Positions 1 to 6,856 of a stretch of 11,945 bases of DNA are shown here, piece after piece. The translations under genes and the position numbers were made by a program. The stretch's first letter is position 1, and each line of letters starts with the position of its first letter. The notes below the pieces were generated by a model that was given only the letters and a program-made list of their open reading frames with translations, had not been told where the DNA came from and searched no databases. The stretch is from NCBI GenBank assembly GCA_003533975.1, contig DQCL01000244.1:4980-16924 (forward strand), in the 5' to 3' direction. Source of the stretch: Octadecabacter sp. (GTDB lineage Bacteria > Pseudomonadota > Alphaproteobacteria > Rhodobacterales > Rhodobacteraceae).

Positions 1-38
1 ACGTGGTCGATGTTCACACCTAAACGCAATTTGGACAT
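1..38 (-). CDS. pdxJ: Pyridoxine 5'-phosphate synthase, N-terminal fragment
   Basis: Only the first twelve codons and two further bases are in the window. They read M-S-K-L-R-L-G-V-N-I-D-H and then a codon beginning GT, which is the characteristic PdxJ N-terminus (LRLGVNIDHV, the first strand of its TIM barrel). PdxJ is a cytosolic enzyme of vitamin B6 synthesis that condenses 1-deoxyxylulose 5-phosphate with 3-amino-2-oxopropyl phosphate. The ATG at 38 is preceded by AAAGGGG (44-50), five bases upstream, a good ribosome binding site. It lies 38 bp after the DUF2062 gene on the same strand, which fits the usual alphaproteobacterial order, where pdxJ is commonly followed by acpS and lepB outside this window. 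The identification rests on the N-terminal motif plus synteny, because the rest of the gene cannot be seen. Confidence 0.85.
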   Translation of the reverse strand, partial: MSKLRLGVNIDH

Positions 39-76
39 AAGTACCCCTTTCTACTGGTCTGACTGTAGCGGGGGAA

Positions 77-730
77 TTATTCGCCGTCAGCCGGATTCTT
101 CAATTGGCTGAGTTTCGCTCGCAGAGCCTTACGACGGCTGTTCTGATAGGCGCGGATCAACGGAACACAAAGGGAATAAGAGATTGTCGCTGCGATAATT
201 CCAGGGATGATCCCCCCGACCAAATAGGGGTGGAAAACCTCTGAGCCGAACTCCGAAAGGCCATGCCAATCCGCTTTGTCATCCGTGAACATCGCCTTGA
301 AGTTGTGCCAAAGGTCACTGCCGGCATTATTGAACTGACAACCGATGCCACAGGTTTCCCGACTTGGGTCCGCCAGAAGCGAGCGATCAAGACGTGTGCC
401 AAGCAGCCAATGCCCCGTCGTCAGAGACGCGTATGCGATCGGGATATACGTTAACGGATTGCCAAAGAACGTCGCCATGAGAGACGCGAGGATATTGCCC
501 CTCATGATCATCGCAATTAGCACGGCAAACAGGAAGTGAAGCCCGTAAAAAGGTGAGAAGGTCGTGAAAACGCCCGCCCATATGCCGCGTGCAATTTTCT
601 CGGGTGTATCTGGAAGTCGGCGCACGCGATGTTTGACGTATTGCGCCGCGCGTCCCCAACCACCACGCGGCCAGAAAACCTCGTACACCGCTCGCCAAAG
701 GGGGCGTCTGTCTCTGCGTCTGAAGACCAC
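77..730 (-). CDS. DUF2062 domain-containing inner-membrane protein
   Basis: This 217-residue protein has a basic N-terminus (MVFRRRDRR) followed by the DUF2062 core at about residues 40-115. The core contains a first hydrophobic segment (about 50-76, with FSPFYGLHF), a second (about 80-110) holding the family signature GN..AS....F.GNPLTY, and a third membrane segment at about 168-192. Between them is a hydrophilic stretch (112-165) that probably forms a loop. The molecular function of DUF2062 is not established. The start is GTG at 730, supported by AGGAG at 736-740. It lies 24 bp after rsh and 38 bp before pdxJ on the same strand, so co-expression with the stringent-response enzyme is likely. 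No transporter or enzyme motif is visible, and function should not be read from the neighbours alone. Confidence 0.85.
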   Translation of the reverse strand: MVFRRRDRRPLWRAVYEVFWPRGGWGRAAQYVKHRVRRLPDTPEKIARGIWAGVFTTFSPFYGLHFLFAVLIAMIMRGNILASLMATFFGNPLTYIPIAYASLTTGHWLLGTRLDRSLLADPSRETCGIGCQFNNAGSDLWHNFKAMFTDDKADWHGLSEFGSEVFHPYLVGGIIPGIIAATISYSLCVPLIRAYQNSRRKALRAKLSQLKNPADGE

Positions 731-754
731 CTGATCTCCTTTGGCTTTCGCCCG

Positions 755-2914
755 TTATCGTTGTCGTTGTACCTGTCCTGCACGGCCAGGGTCGCGGTGC
801 CGTGCAATTTCGGCAACATTCGTATCGGCCTCAAGTGAGGTCATCACGATGTGCATATGTTCTACATCGCGCAGGTCAACCTCGATCAGCAACCTGAAAT
901 AGTCCGGCTTACGATCAATGAACACCAGATCGGATATGTTTGCATCATTTTCGCCAATAAGCGTGCAGATTCGCCCCAATACACCCGCGTCATTGGTGAT
1001 CGTCATTTCCAACGTGATTGTATTGGTCGCGGAGTGTTTACCTTCTTGCCAATGAAGATCGATCCATCGGTCTGGCTGATCTTCAAAATCGGCAAGGACA
1101 TCACAATCAATGGCATGGACCACGACACCTTGGCCGCGCGACGTTATGCCGACGATGCGTTCGCCCGGAATAGGTTGGCAACATTGTGCAAGGCGATGCG
1201 ACTGCCCAGCGCCGAGACCGATGACCGCGCGCCGCGATTCAATTTCGATACCTTCGGAAACTGCGAGCTCCGGATAGATTGCAGACACGACATCACGTGA
1301 CGGAATTTCAGCTGAACCAACAAGATCCAACAGGTCATCGACAGAGAGAATCCCAAGCGCCTTCGCTGCGGTCCGGAGGGCTTTGTCTGTGGCTTTCTTT
1401 TGGACGTTCTCAAATCCAACACGCACGAGCTCGCGGCCCAGCAAAATGAATCGTGCGCGGTCTTCTTCACGAAGCGCCCGACGAATTGCAGTCTTCGCAC
1501 GGCCTGTGACCGCAATATCAATCCATGTCGCCTGCGGTGTTTGCCCATCCGCGGTGATGACCTCAACCGACTGGCCGTTCTTAACACGGGTCCAAAGCGG
1601 CACGCGCAGCCCGTCAATTTTGGCACCAACGCAAGCGTGACCAATACGGGTGTGGATGGCGTAGGCAAAGTCGATCGGCGTGGCACCGCGGGGCAGTTTG
1701 ATAACGTCGCCCTTGGGGGTGAAGCAGAACACTTGGTCCTGATACATTTCTAGTTTGACCAGATCGAGGAATTCGGAGTGGTCGTGGTCCTCATCGAGAC
1801 GCTCGGTGAGTTGTGCAATCCAGCGAGCCGGATCAACAGCGAACCGGTTTTCAACGCGCTCACCTTCACGGTAGGACCAGTGGGCAGCGACGCCGGCTTC
1901 GGCGACTTCATGCATTTCAACCGTGCGAATTTGCACCTCAACACGCTTACCGTCACGTCCGGAAACTGTGGTGTGAATTGAACGGTAACCGTTGGATTTC
2001 GGTTGGCTGATGTAGTCTTTGAAGCGACCAGGCACAGCGCGCCAACGTTGGTGAATTGCGCCAAGCGCTGCATAACATTCGGATTCCGACTGCGTGATGA
2101 TACGAAAGCCATAGATGTCGGACAGGCGGGAGAACCCTTGTTCCTTTTCCTGCATCTTACGCCAAATTGAATAGGGCTTCTTTGCACGTCCGTAGATGTC
2201 GGCGGTAATACCTGCCTTATCCAGTTCGAATTCCATATCCGACTGAATCTTTGCCACTACATCGCCGGTTTCCCGTTGCAACGTGATGAAACGCCGGATG
2301 ATGGAATTGCGCCCTTCCGGATTGAGAACGCGAAACGCGAGGTCTTCGAGTTCTTCACGCATCCACTGCATACCCATACGACCTGCAAGCGGCGCGTAGA
2401 TATCCATCGTTTCACGGGCTTTCTGGGCCTGCTTGTCGTCGCGCATAGACTTGATCGTGCGCATATTGTGCAAGCGGTCCGCGAGCTTCACAAGCGTCAC
2501 ACGCAAGTCACGCGACGTGGCCATGAACAGCTTGCGGAAATTCTCCGCCTGTTTGGTTTCGTGGGAATTGACCTGAAGGTTCGTGAGCTTGGTTACGCCA
2601 TCAACAAGATCGGCGATCTCGCGTCCGAACCGTTCTTCGACAATGGCGAAGGTCGCACCGGTGTCTTCAATCGTGTCGTGAAGAAGCGCGGTAATAATTG
2701 TCGCATCATCCATCTGCTGTTCAGCAAGGATGCAGGCAACGGCAATGGGGTGGGTGAAATATGCTTCGCCGGAATGGCGAAACTGGCCTTCATGGGACTC
2801 AGCCCCAAATACAAAAGCATCAGCGATCAGCGCTGCGTTTGTTTGAGGGTTATAGGCGCGGACCAGCGCGATCAAATCTTCAGAGGTGATGATCAGATCA
2901 TCGGAATTGATCAT
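755..2914 (-). CDS. rsh: Bifunctional (p)ppGpp synthetase/hydrolase, RelA/SpoT family
   Basis: A full-length 719-residue RSH enzyme that makes and degrades the alarmone (p)ppGpp. The HD hydrolase domain spans about residues 30-190, with H55, the H79-D80 pair and LADRLHN (144-150, D146 and N150). The synthetase domain follows at about 235-345, with YGRAKKPYSIW, D266 in SDIYGFR, and E326 in VEVQIRT. The motif at 297-300 is RFKD, the RxKD version found in bifunctional enzymes, rather than the ExDD version of synthetase-only RelA. A TGS domain (about 393-455), a Cys-rich region (C578, C579, C604) and a C-terminal ACT domain (about 632-705) complete the regulatory half. Both catalytic halves look intact. 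The ATG at 2914 has only a weak upstream ribosome site, and the start codon lies in a potential stem (see the separate entry). It follows rpoZ by 30 bp. Confidence 0.97.
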   Translation of the reverse strand: MINSDDLIITSEDLIALVRAYNPQTNAALIADAFVFGAESHEGQFRHSGEAYFTHPIAVACILAEQQMDDATIITALLHDTIEDTGATFAIVEERFGREIADLVDGVTKLTNLQVNSHETKQAENFRKLFMATSRDLRVTLVKLADRLHNMRTIKSMRDDKQAQKARETMDIYAPLAGRMGMQWMREELEDLAFRVLNPEGRNSIIRRFITLQRETGDVVAKIQSDMEFELDKAGITADIYGRAKKPYSIWRKMQEKEQGFSRLSDIYGFRIITQSESECYAALGAIHQRWRAVPGRFKDYISQPKSNGYRSIHTTVSGRDGKRVEVQIRTVEMHEVAEAGVAAHWSYREGERVENRFAVDPARWIAQLTERLDEDHDHSEFLDLVKLEMYQDQVFCFTPKGDVIKLPRGATPIDFAYAIHTRIGHACVGAKIDGLRVPLWTRVKNGQSVEVITADGQTPQATWIDIAVTGRAKTAIRRALREEDRARFILLGRELVRVGFENVQKKATDKALRTAAKALGILSVDDLLDLVGSAEIPSRDVVSAIYPELAVSEGIEIESRRAVIGLGAGQSHRLAQCCQPIPGERIVGITSRGQGVVVHAIDCDVLADFEDQPDRWIDLHWQEGKHSATNTITLEMTITNDAGVLGRICTLIGENDANISDLVFIDRKPDYFRLLIEVDLRDVEHMHIVMTSLEADTNVAEIARHRDPGRAGQVQRQR
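2889..2914 (-). promoter_or_regulatory. Inverted repeat enclosing the rsh start codon
   Basis: On the rsh strand the first seven bases, ATGATCA (2914-2908), are exactly complementary to TGATCAT (2895-2889), with a 12-base loop between. In the mRNA this would place the start codon inside a 7-bp, mostly A-U stem. The region just upstream has no strong Shine-Dalgarno sequence (the nearest is AAGG, about 13 bases before the ATG). The inverted repeat is seen directly. A role in limiting rsh translation is inference, and GATC-rich codons alone could produce it by chance. Confidence 0.3.
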
Positions 2915-2944
2915 GCTGGTCGAGCAACCTTATTCATGCAGGGT

Positions 2945-3307
2945 TTATTTTTGACCCTGAGCTTCCATCAATGCACGAAGAAGTTTTTCTTCGGAAAGAT
3001 CGTCTTCTGCAGGCTTATCAGCCTCAGGAGATCCACCACCCATAAGAAGCGCCATGCTGTCTTCTTCGGGTTCATCGACTTCAATCTGGGTCTGATTCGC
3101 TTCGATCATGCGCTCACGCAGATCGTCCGCGGTCTGTGTTTCTTCAGCGATTTCGCGCAGGGAAACGACAGGGTTTTTGTCGTTGTCACGGCTGACGGTC
3201 AAAGCACCACCAGCGGAAATTTCACGCGCACGGTGCGCCGCGAGCATTACCAGCTCAAAGCGGTTCGGAACCTTGTCAACGCAGTCTTCAACGGTCACGC
3301 GGGCCAT
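2945..3307 (-). CDS. rpoZ: DNA-directed RNA polymerase subunit omega
   Basis: A 120-residue omega subunit, which helps assemble and stabilise the beta' subunit in RNA polymerase. The N-terminal half is the conserved fold: MARVTVEDC at 1-9, then [18 protein letters not shown] (13-30), the typical helix that contacts beta'. After residue about 75 the chain is acidic and low in complexity, a variable tail common in alphaproteobacterial omegas. I chose ATG 3307 over the in-frame ATG at 3319 for two reasons: the family begins with MARVTVEDC, and the ribosome site GGAG (3314-3317) lies within the would-be extra codons. It sits 30 bp before rsh, the widespread rpoZ-rsh arrangement. Omega is linked to ppGpp binding on RNA polymerase in some bacteria, which makes the pairing functionally sensible. 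Confidence 0.96.
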   Translation of the reverse strand: MARVTVEDCVDKVPNRFELVMLAAHRAREISAGGALTVSRDNDKNPVVSLREIAEETQTADDLRERMIEANQTQIEVDEPEEDSMALLMGGGSPEADKPAEDDLSEEKLLRALMEAQGQK

Positions 3308-3313
3308 AGGGCA

Positions 3314-3317
3314 CTCC
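3314..3317 (-). promoter_or_regulatory. Ribosome binding site of rpoZ
   Basis: GGAG on the minus strand ends six bases before ATG 3307. It fixes the rpoZ start, because a start at 3319 would leave this site inside the coding sequence and have no comparable site of its own. Confidence 0.7.
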
Positions 3318-3350
3318 AATCAGTCGGAAAAATAGGTGTTCAGAAAGCGC

Positions 3351-3379
3351 TATCTAGTCGCTTGACAGCTATAATACAA
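3351..3379 (-). promoter_or_regulatory. Candidate sigma-70-type promoter for rpoZ-rsh
   Basis: In the 85-bp gap between folK and rpoZ, the minus strand reads TTGTAT (3379-3374), then 17 bases, then TAGATA (3356-3351). This is a reasonable -35/-10 pair with the optimal spacing. It would start transcription about 35-40 bases upstream of the rpoZ ATG. The match is by eye only. The alternative is that rpoZ is transcribed solely by read-through from folK. Confidence 0.3.
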
Positions 3380-3392
3380 CCCGATTTCCGCC

Positions 3393-3938
3393 TTAAATCG
3401 CTTGGATTTCATCTCGTTCTGATGCGGGCAGTTGCGCAAGCATTTCAGCGGTGGATAGCCCCAGAACCGGATGCACCCAATCTGGCGCAATATCCGCCAT
3501 CGGCACGAGCACAAAGGCACGATCTTGAACGCGTGGGTGCGGCAGGACTAAAGCGTCCGGCGCTTGCTTTTTTTGGTCTTCAATTGGAAGGTTTCGCCAG
3601 TGATTGAATATCTCTACATCCGGTAAAACAAGGTCGCCAATGGCGATCAAATCCAAATCCAGCGTTCGTTCACCCCAACGGGCCACCCGTTCGCGGCCGA
3701 ACTCCGCTTCTATTGCGTGTAACGCCAACAGGACGTCTTCTGCGGGCATGTCCGTATAAAATGAGCAAGCCGCGTTCACAAAGTCAGGCCCCGACCCCGT
3801 AGGGAAAGCAGGGGTTTGGTAAAGTTTGCTAGCACAGACATCGCCAAACAGGTCACCAAGCGCCGCAATCGCGGCCAGAACCGTCAAACGGGGGTCGCCA
3901 GCACGCGATGGACTGTTAGACCCAACCGCAATAACCAT
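3393..3938 (-). CDS. folK: 2-amino-4-hydroxy-6-hydroxymethyldihydropteridine diphosphokinase
   Basis: HPPK transfers pyrophosphate from ATP to 6-hydroxymethyl-7,8-dihydropterin in folate synthesis, making the substrate for dihydropteroate synthase. From ATG 3938 the protein has 181 residues. It opens with IAVGSN (3-8), followed by YQTPAF (40-45) and PDFVNAA (51-57). The diagnostic signature RWGERTLDLDLI (87-98) supplies the metal-binding aspartates D94 and D96. LPHPR (132-136) and a C-terminal PDW.HP segment complete the fold. An in-frame GTG at 3974 would add twelve residues (MPQVLQFEAGKK) and has an AGGG about ten bases upstream. ATG 3938 is preferred because the family strand begins at once, but its ribosome site (AGG, seven bases upstream) is modest and the start is uncertain. 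It is divergent from the NYN gene and 85 bp upstream of rpoZ on the same strand. Confidence 0.92.
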   Translation of the reverse strand: MVIAVGSNSPSRAGDPRLTVLAAIAALGDLFGDVCASKLYQTPAFPTGSGPDFVNAACSFYTDMPAEDVLLALHAIEAEFGRERVARWGERTLDLDLIAIGDLVLPDVEIFNHWRNLPIEDQKKQAPDALVLPHPRVQDRAFVLVPMADIAPDWVHPVLGLSTAEMLAQLPASERDEIQAI

Positions 3939-3986
3939 TTTCTTGCCTGCTTCAAATTGTAACACTTGCGGCACGTCACAAATCCC

Positions 3987-3996
3987 TTACATGTAA
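3987..3996. promoter_or_regulatory. Perfect palindrome in the folK/NYN divergent intergenic region
   Basis: TTACATGTAA is a perfect 10-base palindrome lying between the divergent folK and NYN genes, in the 129 bp between their chosen starts (3939-4067). The position suits an operator. Nothing in the window identifies a cognate regulator, and a 10-bp palindrome can occur by chance. I found no convincing -35/-10 pair for either gene in this gap. Confidence 0.2.
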
Positions 3997-4052
3997 CCCT
4001 GCTTTGCCGGAACAAAACCACTCACATAGTTCCCACCGGTCTGGCGGATTTG

Positions 4053-4058
4053 AAAGGA
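4053..4058 (+). promoter_or_regulatory. Ribosome binding site of the NYN-domain gene
   Basis: AAAGGA ends nine bases before ATG 4068. It decides the start: the longer in-frame reading from 3966 would have to translate through this site and adds 34 residues with no resemblance to the family. Confidence 0.65.
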
Positions 4059-4067
4059 CTAATTGTC

Positions 4068-4643
4068 ATGTTTTATCGTGATGAGCGCCTTGCGCTCTTC
4101 ATTGATGGATCGAATTTGTATGCGGCAGCGAAATCACTAGGTTTCGACATCGACTACAAATTGCTCCGTCAGGAATTCATGCGCCGTGGCAAAATGCTGC
4201 GCGCATTTTACTATACGGCCCTGCTCGAGAACGACGAGTACTCACCGATTCGCCCATTGGTGGACTGGTTGAATTACAACGGGTTCACGATGGTGACTAA
4301 ACCCGCCAAAGAATTCACAGATTCAATGGGGCGTCGCAAAATCAAAGGCAACATGGACATTGAACTGGCCGTGGATGCGATGGAACTTGCGCCGCACGTC
4401 GATCACATCGTGATTTTCTCCGGTGATGGTGATTTCCGTCCGTTGATTGAAACACTCCAACGCAAAGGTGTGCGGGTTTCAGTGGTTTCGACTATCCGCA
4501 GCCAACCGCCGATGATTGCGGATGAGTTGCGCAGACAGTGCGATAACTTCATCGAACTGGATGAGTTGCGCGATGTCATTGGCCGCCCAACGCGCGAGCC
4601 GCGAGAAGAGCCGGCGCCCGAAACGACGGACGAAGAAGAATAA
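4068..4643 (+). CDS. NYN domain (LabA/DUF88 family) protein, putative ribonuclease
   Basis: A 191-residue NYN-domain protein of the LabA/DUF88 type, a PIN-like fold whose characterised members are metal-dependent ribonucleases. The expected acidic positions are present: FIDGSNLY at 11-18 (D13, N16), a central GNMDIELAVDAM at 94-105 (D97, D103), and FSGDGDF at 117-123 (D120, D122). A hydrophobic strand and RSQPPMIADELRRQCD (144-159) follow, typical of the bacterial subgroup. The last 20 residues are Glu/Pro-rich and probably disordered. An active site is therefore likely, but the RNA substrate is unknown. The gene stands alone between divergent folK and a strong terminator, so it is probably monocistronic. 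The name LabA comes from a cyanobacterial circadian-output protein, and that role should not be carried over. Confidence 0.9.
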   Translation: MFYRDERLALFIDGSNLYAAAKSLGFDIDYKLLRQEFMRRGKMLRAFYYTALLENDEYSPIRPLVDWLNYNGFTMVTKPAKEFTDSMGRRKIKGNMDIELAVDAMELAPHVDHIVIFSGDGDFRPLIETLQRKGVRVSVVSTIRSQPPMIADELRRQCDNFIELDELRDVIGRPTREPREEPAPETTDEEE

Positions 4644-4649
4644 AGATTG

Positions 4650-4680
4650 CGGGCGTCCTTCGGGGCGCCCGTTTTCGTTT
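4650..4680 (+). terminator. Rho-independent terminator with UUCG loop after the NYN gene
   Basis: Starting seven bases after the TAA, GGGCGTCC (4651-4658) pairs with GGGCGCCC (4663-4670) around a TTCG tetraloop. There is one G-U pair, and a further C-G pair at 4650/4671. The run TTTTCGTTT follows directly. A C(UUCG)G loop is exceptionally stable, and the T-rich tail is on the plus strand, so this should end the NYN transcript and insulate ispH. Confidence 0.9.
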
Positions 4681-4782
4681 ACGCTGTGCAAGTTCTAACG
4701 ACGCAATGCTTAACCGCTGGATGGACGCTCGGCGCAAAATTCAGTAGGACGGGTCAACACCCTTCAAAGCGAGTAATGCGCC

Positions 4783-5748
4783 GTGAACAAAGCCCCCCTT
4801 ACGCTATACTTGGCCGCCCCGCGCGGGTTTTGCGCGGGCGTGGACCGTGCGATCAAAATCGTTGAACTGGCGCTCGAAAAATGGGGGGCGCCTGTCTTCG
4901 TGCGCCATGAGATCGTGCACAATAAATTCGTCGTGGATGACCTGAAAGAAAAGGGCGCGATCTTCGTTGAGGAACTGGAAGAGTGCCCCGACGACCGACC
5001 TGTCATTTTCAGCGCACACGGGGTGCCGAAGTCAGTACCCGCCGCCGCCAGCGCGCGTGAAATGGTCTACGTCGACGCGACTTGCCCGTTGGTTTCCAAG
5101 GTGCATATCGAGGCTCAGCGCCATGCGGACAACGGGTTACAGATGATCATGATCGGGCACGCAGGCCACCCTGAAACGGTGGGAACTATGGGGCAATTGC
5201 CGGACGGCGAAGTGCTGTTGGTTGAAACCGTCGAGGACGTTGCGGACGTTAATGTGCGTGACCCTGAACAGCTGGCGTTCGTAACCCAGACCACTTTGTC
5301 AGTAGATGACACGGCAGATATCGTGGACGCACTGAACGCGCGGTTTCCTGCAATTGTTGGGCCACACAAGGAAGATATTTGCTACGCGACCACCAACCGC
5401 CAAGAAGCCGTCAAAACGATGGCGCCATTGGCGGATGCGATGCTGGTTGTCGGCGCTCCGAACTCGTCCAATTCGCAACGTCTGGTAGAGGTTGGTCGAA
5501 AGGCAGGTTGTGCCTATTCGCAACTGGTGATGCGTGGCACGGACATAGATTGGCGTGCATTAGATGGCATCAAAAGCATCGGCATCACGGCAGGGGCATC
5601 CGCGCCCGAGGTTTTGATCAACGAAGTGATCGACGCATTCAAAGAGCGATACGATGTGACCGTTGAACAGGTTGAAACCGCGGTCGAGAACGTCGAATTC
5701 AAAGTGCCGCGTGTATTGCGGGAACCTGTGGAGGTGCGCGCCACATGA
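4783..5748 (+). CDS. ispH: 4-hydroxy-3-methylbut-2-enyl diphosphate reductase
   Basis: IspH (LytB) is the last enzyme of the MEP isoprenoid pathway. It is a cytosolic 4Fe-4S protein that reduces HMBPP to IPP and DMAPP. The 321-residue length is normal. The three cluster cysteines are present at C17 (PRGFCAGV), C101 (VDATCPLV) and C200 ([10 protein letters not shown]), as is the active-site E131 in [16 protein letters not shown] (77-82) and NSSNSQRL (227-234) are also family signatures. The start is GTG 4783, directly before the conserved [12 protein letters not shown]. Its ribosome site is poor (GCGAG about nine bases upstream). An out-of-frame ATG at 4776 begins a 29-codon reading frame that overlaps the start. 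The 139-bp gap upstream (4644-4782) holds the NYN terminator and no recognisable promoter. It overlaps the next gene by four bases. Confidence 0.97.
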   Translation: MNKAPLTLYLAAPRGFCAGVDRAIKIVELALEKWGAPVFVRHEIVHNKFVVDDLKEKGAIFVEELEECPDDRPVIFSAHGVPKSVPAAASAREMVYVDATCPLVSKVHIEAQRHADNGLQMIMIGHAGHPETVGTMGQLPDGEVLLVETVEDVADVNVRDPEQLAFVTQTTLSVDDTADIVDALNARFPAIVGPHKEDICYATTNRQEAVKTMAPLADAMLVVGAPNSSNSQRLVEVGRKAGCAYSQLVMRGTDIDWRALDGIKSIGITAGASAPEVLINEVIDAFKERYDVTVEQVETAVENVEFKVPRVLREPVEVRAT

Positions 5749-6341
5749 CAGACCCGAAAACCATCGCATTCTATGACAAATCGGCGGCCCAGTACGACAG
5801 CTGCTTGAACAGCGGCGCGGCCAGTACCGCGTTATCGGACTTTTTGGCGTTGCTGCCAAACGGTGCAGACGTGCTGGACCTTGGCTGCGGCCCTGCGCGT
5901 GCGTCGGTTCAAATGCGCGCTTTGGGCTTTCGGCCGGACCCTGTTGATGCATCCAAAGGTATGGTCGATTTGGCAAATAAAACCCATGACATTGGGGCAC
6001 GGCGGCTCAGCTTTGCGGAGCTGGATATGGTGGGCGCTTATGATGGGGTTTGGGCAAATTTTTCATTGCTTCACGCGCCCAGAGCAGATTTGCCCCGCCA
6101 CTTCGCTGCCGTCGCTACGGCGTTGCGAGACGGCGGAGTATTTCACGTCGCAATGAAGACCGGAGCAGGTGAGAAACGCGACCGTATCGAGCGGCTCTAT
6201 TCCTTCGTAACAGTTGAGGAATTGCAAAGTTTGCTGCAAGACGCTGGCTTTGCGGTGATCGCAATCCGAGAAGGAGAAGACGTCGGAATGGCTGGAACCA
6301 ACGATCCGTTCGTCACCATGAGGGCGCGCAAAATTGGCTGA
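5745..6341 (+). CDS. Class I SAM-dependent methyltransferase, substrate unknown
   Basis: A 198-residue Rossmann-fold methyltransferase. Motif I is [10 protein letters not shown] (43-52), the glycine-rich SAM loop. The acidic residue expected at the end of strand 2 is D68 in PVDAS. The motif IV region is [13 protein letters not shown] (100-112), and [12 protein letters not shown] (127-138) is the usual strand 5 region. The N-terminal [12 protein letters not shown] resembles type 11/12 small-molecule methyltransferases. The substrate cannot be inferred. Its ATG overlaps the ispH stop (ATGA, 5745-5748), and its own stop overlaps the rnhA start by eight bases, so the three genes are almost certainly co-translated. 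In rhizobial relatives thrB often occupies the place between ispH and rnhA. Here this methyltransferase does. Confidence 0.9.
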   Translation: MTDPKTIAFYDKSAAQYDSCLNSGAASTALSDFLALLPNGADVLDLGCGPARASVQMRALGFRPDPVDASKGMVDLANKTHDIGARRLSFAELDMVGAYDGVWANFSLLHAPRADLPRHFAAVATALRDGGVFHVAMKTGAGEKRDRIERLYSFVTVEELQSLLQDAGFAVIAIREGEDVGMAGTNDPFVTMRARKIG

Positions 6342-6783
6342 TCTTTATGCATACACAGACGGAGCCTGTAGCGGAAACCCCGGCCCCGGTGGATGGGGTG
6401 CCGTGCTGATTGCGCGGGATGGTGACACCGTCGTGAAAGAGCGTGAATTGAAGGGCGGCGAAGCCCATACGACCAACAATCGGATGGAATTGCTTGCCGC
6501 TATTAACGCGCTTGAGACGTTGTCGTCAGCCAGCACGTTGACAGTTGTAACGGACAGTTCGTACGTCAAAGACGGGATCACCAAGTGGATCTATGGCTGG
6601 AAGGCGAAAGGCTGGAAGAAAAAGGGCGGTGAGATCAAGAACGTTGATCTTTGGCAACGTCTGGATGACGCGCGAGATCGCCATGATGTGACGTGGGAAT
6701 GGGTTAAGGGGCACGCAGGCCACCCCGAGAATGAACGGGCCGATGAACTGGCACGAGCCGGTATGGAACCGTTCAAGGGTTAG
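6334..6783 (+). CDS. rnhA: Ribonuclease HI
   Basis: RNase HI cleaves the RNA strand of RNA-DNA hybrids (primer removal, R-loop clearance). The 149-residue length fits the family. The four carboxylates are all present: D9 in [17 protein letters not shown]52 in NNRMELLA, D74 in VVTDSSYV and D137 in ENERADELA. The catalytic-loop H127 lies in [11 protein letters not shown]. The basic [12 protein letters not shown] segment (88-99) is the hybrid-binding handle region of E. coli-type enzymes. Translation must begin at the rare start codon TTG 6334, since no ATG or GTG lies between it and the first conserved strand. AGGG at 6321-6324 provides a ribosome site inside the methyltransferase gene. The 8-base overlap suggests coupling to upstream translation, which may offset the weak start. 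Confidence 0.96.
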   Translation: MADLYAYTDGACSGNPGPGGWGAVLIARDGDTVVKERELKGGEAHTTNNRMELLAAINALETLSSASTLTVVTDSSYVKDGITKWIYGWKAKGWKKKGGEIKNVDLWQRLDDARDRHDVTWEWVKGHAGHPENERADELARAGMEPFKG

Positions 6784-6804
6784 CAGATTACGCTTGCAGC
6801 GAGC

Positions 6805-6856
6805 GGGGGCGCACCTGCGGTGCGCAAGAAAGAGAGTATTTAAGAGCCAAAGAAGA
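6805..6856. repeat. Hairpin plus conserved-looking tail between convergent rnhA and fmt
   Basis: The 73-bp gap between the convergent stops holds a perfect 7-bp stem, GCGCACC (6809-6815) and GGTGCGC (6819-6825), with a 3-base loop and a preceding G-run. An A-rich tail follows, reading GAGAGTATTTAAGAG then CCAAAGAAG, up to the fmt stop. From general familiarity with Rhodobacterales sequence, a GC-rich hairpin followed by G(A)GTATTT and an A/G-rich tail recurs between genes in that order, so this may be one copy. It lacks a T-tract on either strand next to the hairpin, so a classical terminator call is not justified, although a role at the 3' ends is plausible. Confidence 0.45.

Noticed and set aside
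851..1300. Plus-strand 149-codon frame opposite the 3' part of rsh
   Set aside because: Lies wholly within the rsh ACT and Cys-rich regions, with no ribosome site or family resemblance.
1144..1686. Minus-strand 180-codon frame inside rsh
   Set aside because: Alternate frame of rsh with Arg/Ser/Pro-rich composition and no recognisable motif. rsh itself is intact, so no frameshift explanation is needed.
3363..3376. TTGACA and TATAAT-like hexamers on the plus strand
   Set aside because: They are only two bases apart, so they cannot form a sigma-70 promoter, and they would read into the 3' end of folK in antisense.
2276..3607. Long plus-strand open frame of 443 codons antisense to rsh, rpoZ and folK
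   Set aside because: It runs across three well-identified minus-strand genes and two intergenic gaps. Its product matches no family I know and has low-complexity, mirror-codon composition. It is a shadow frame.
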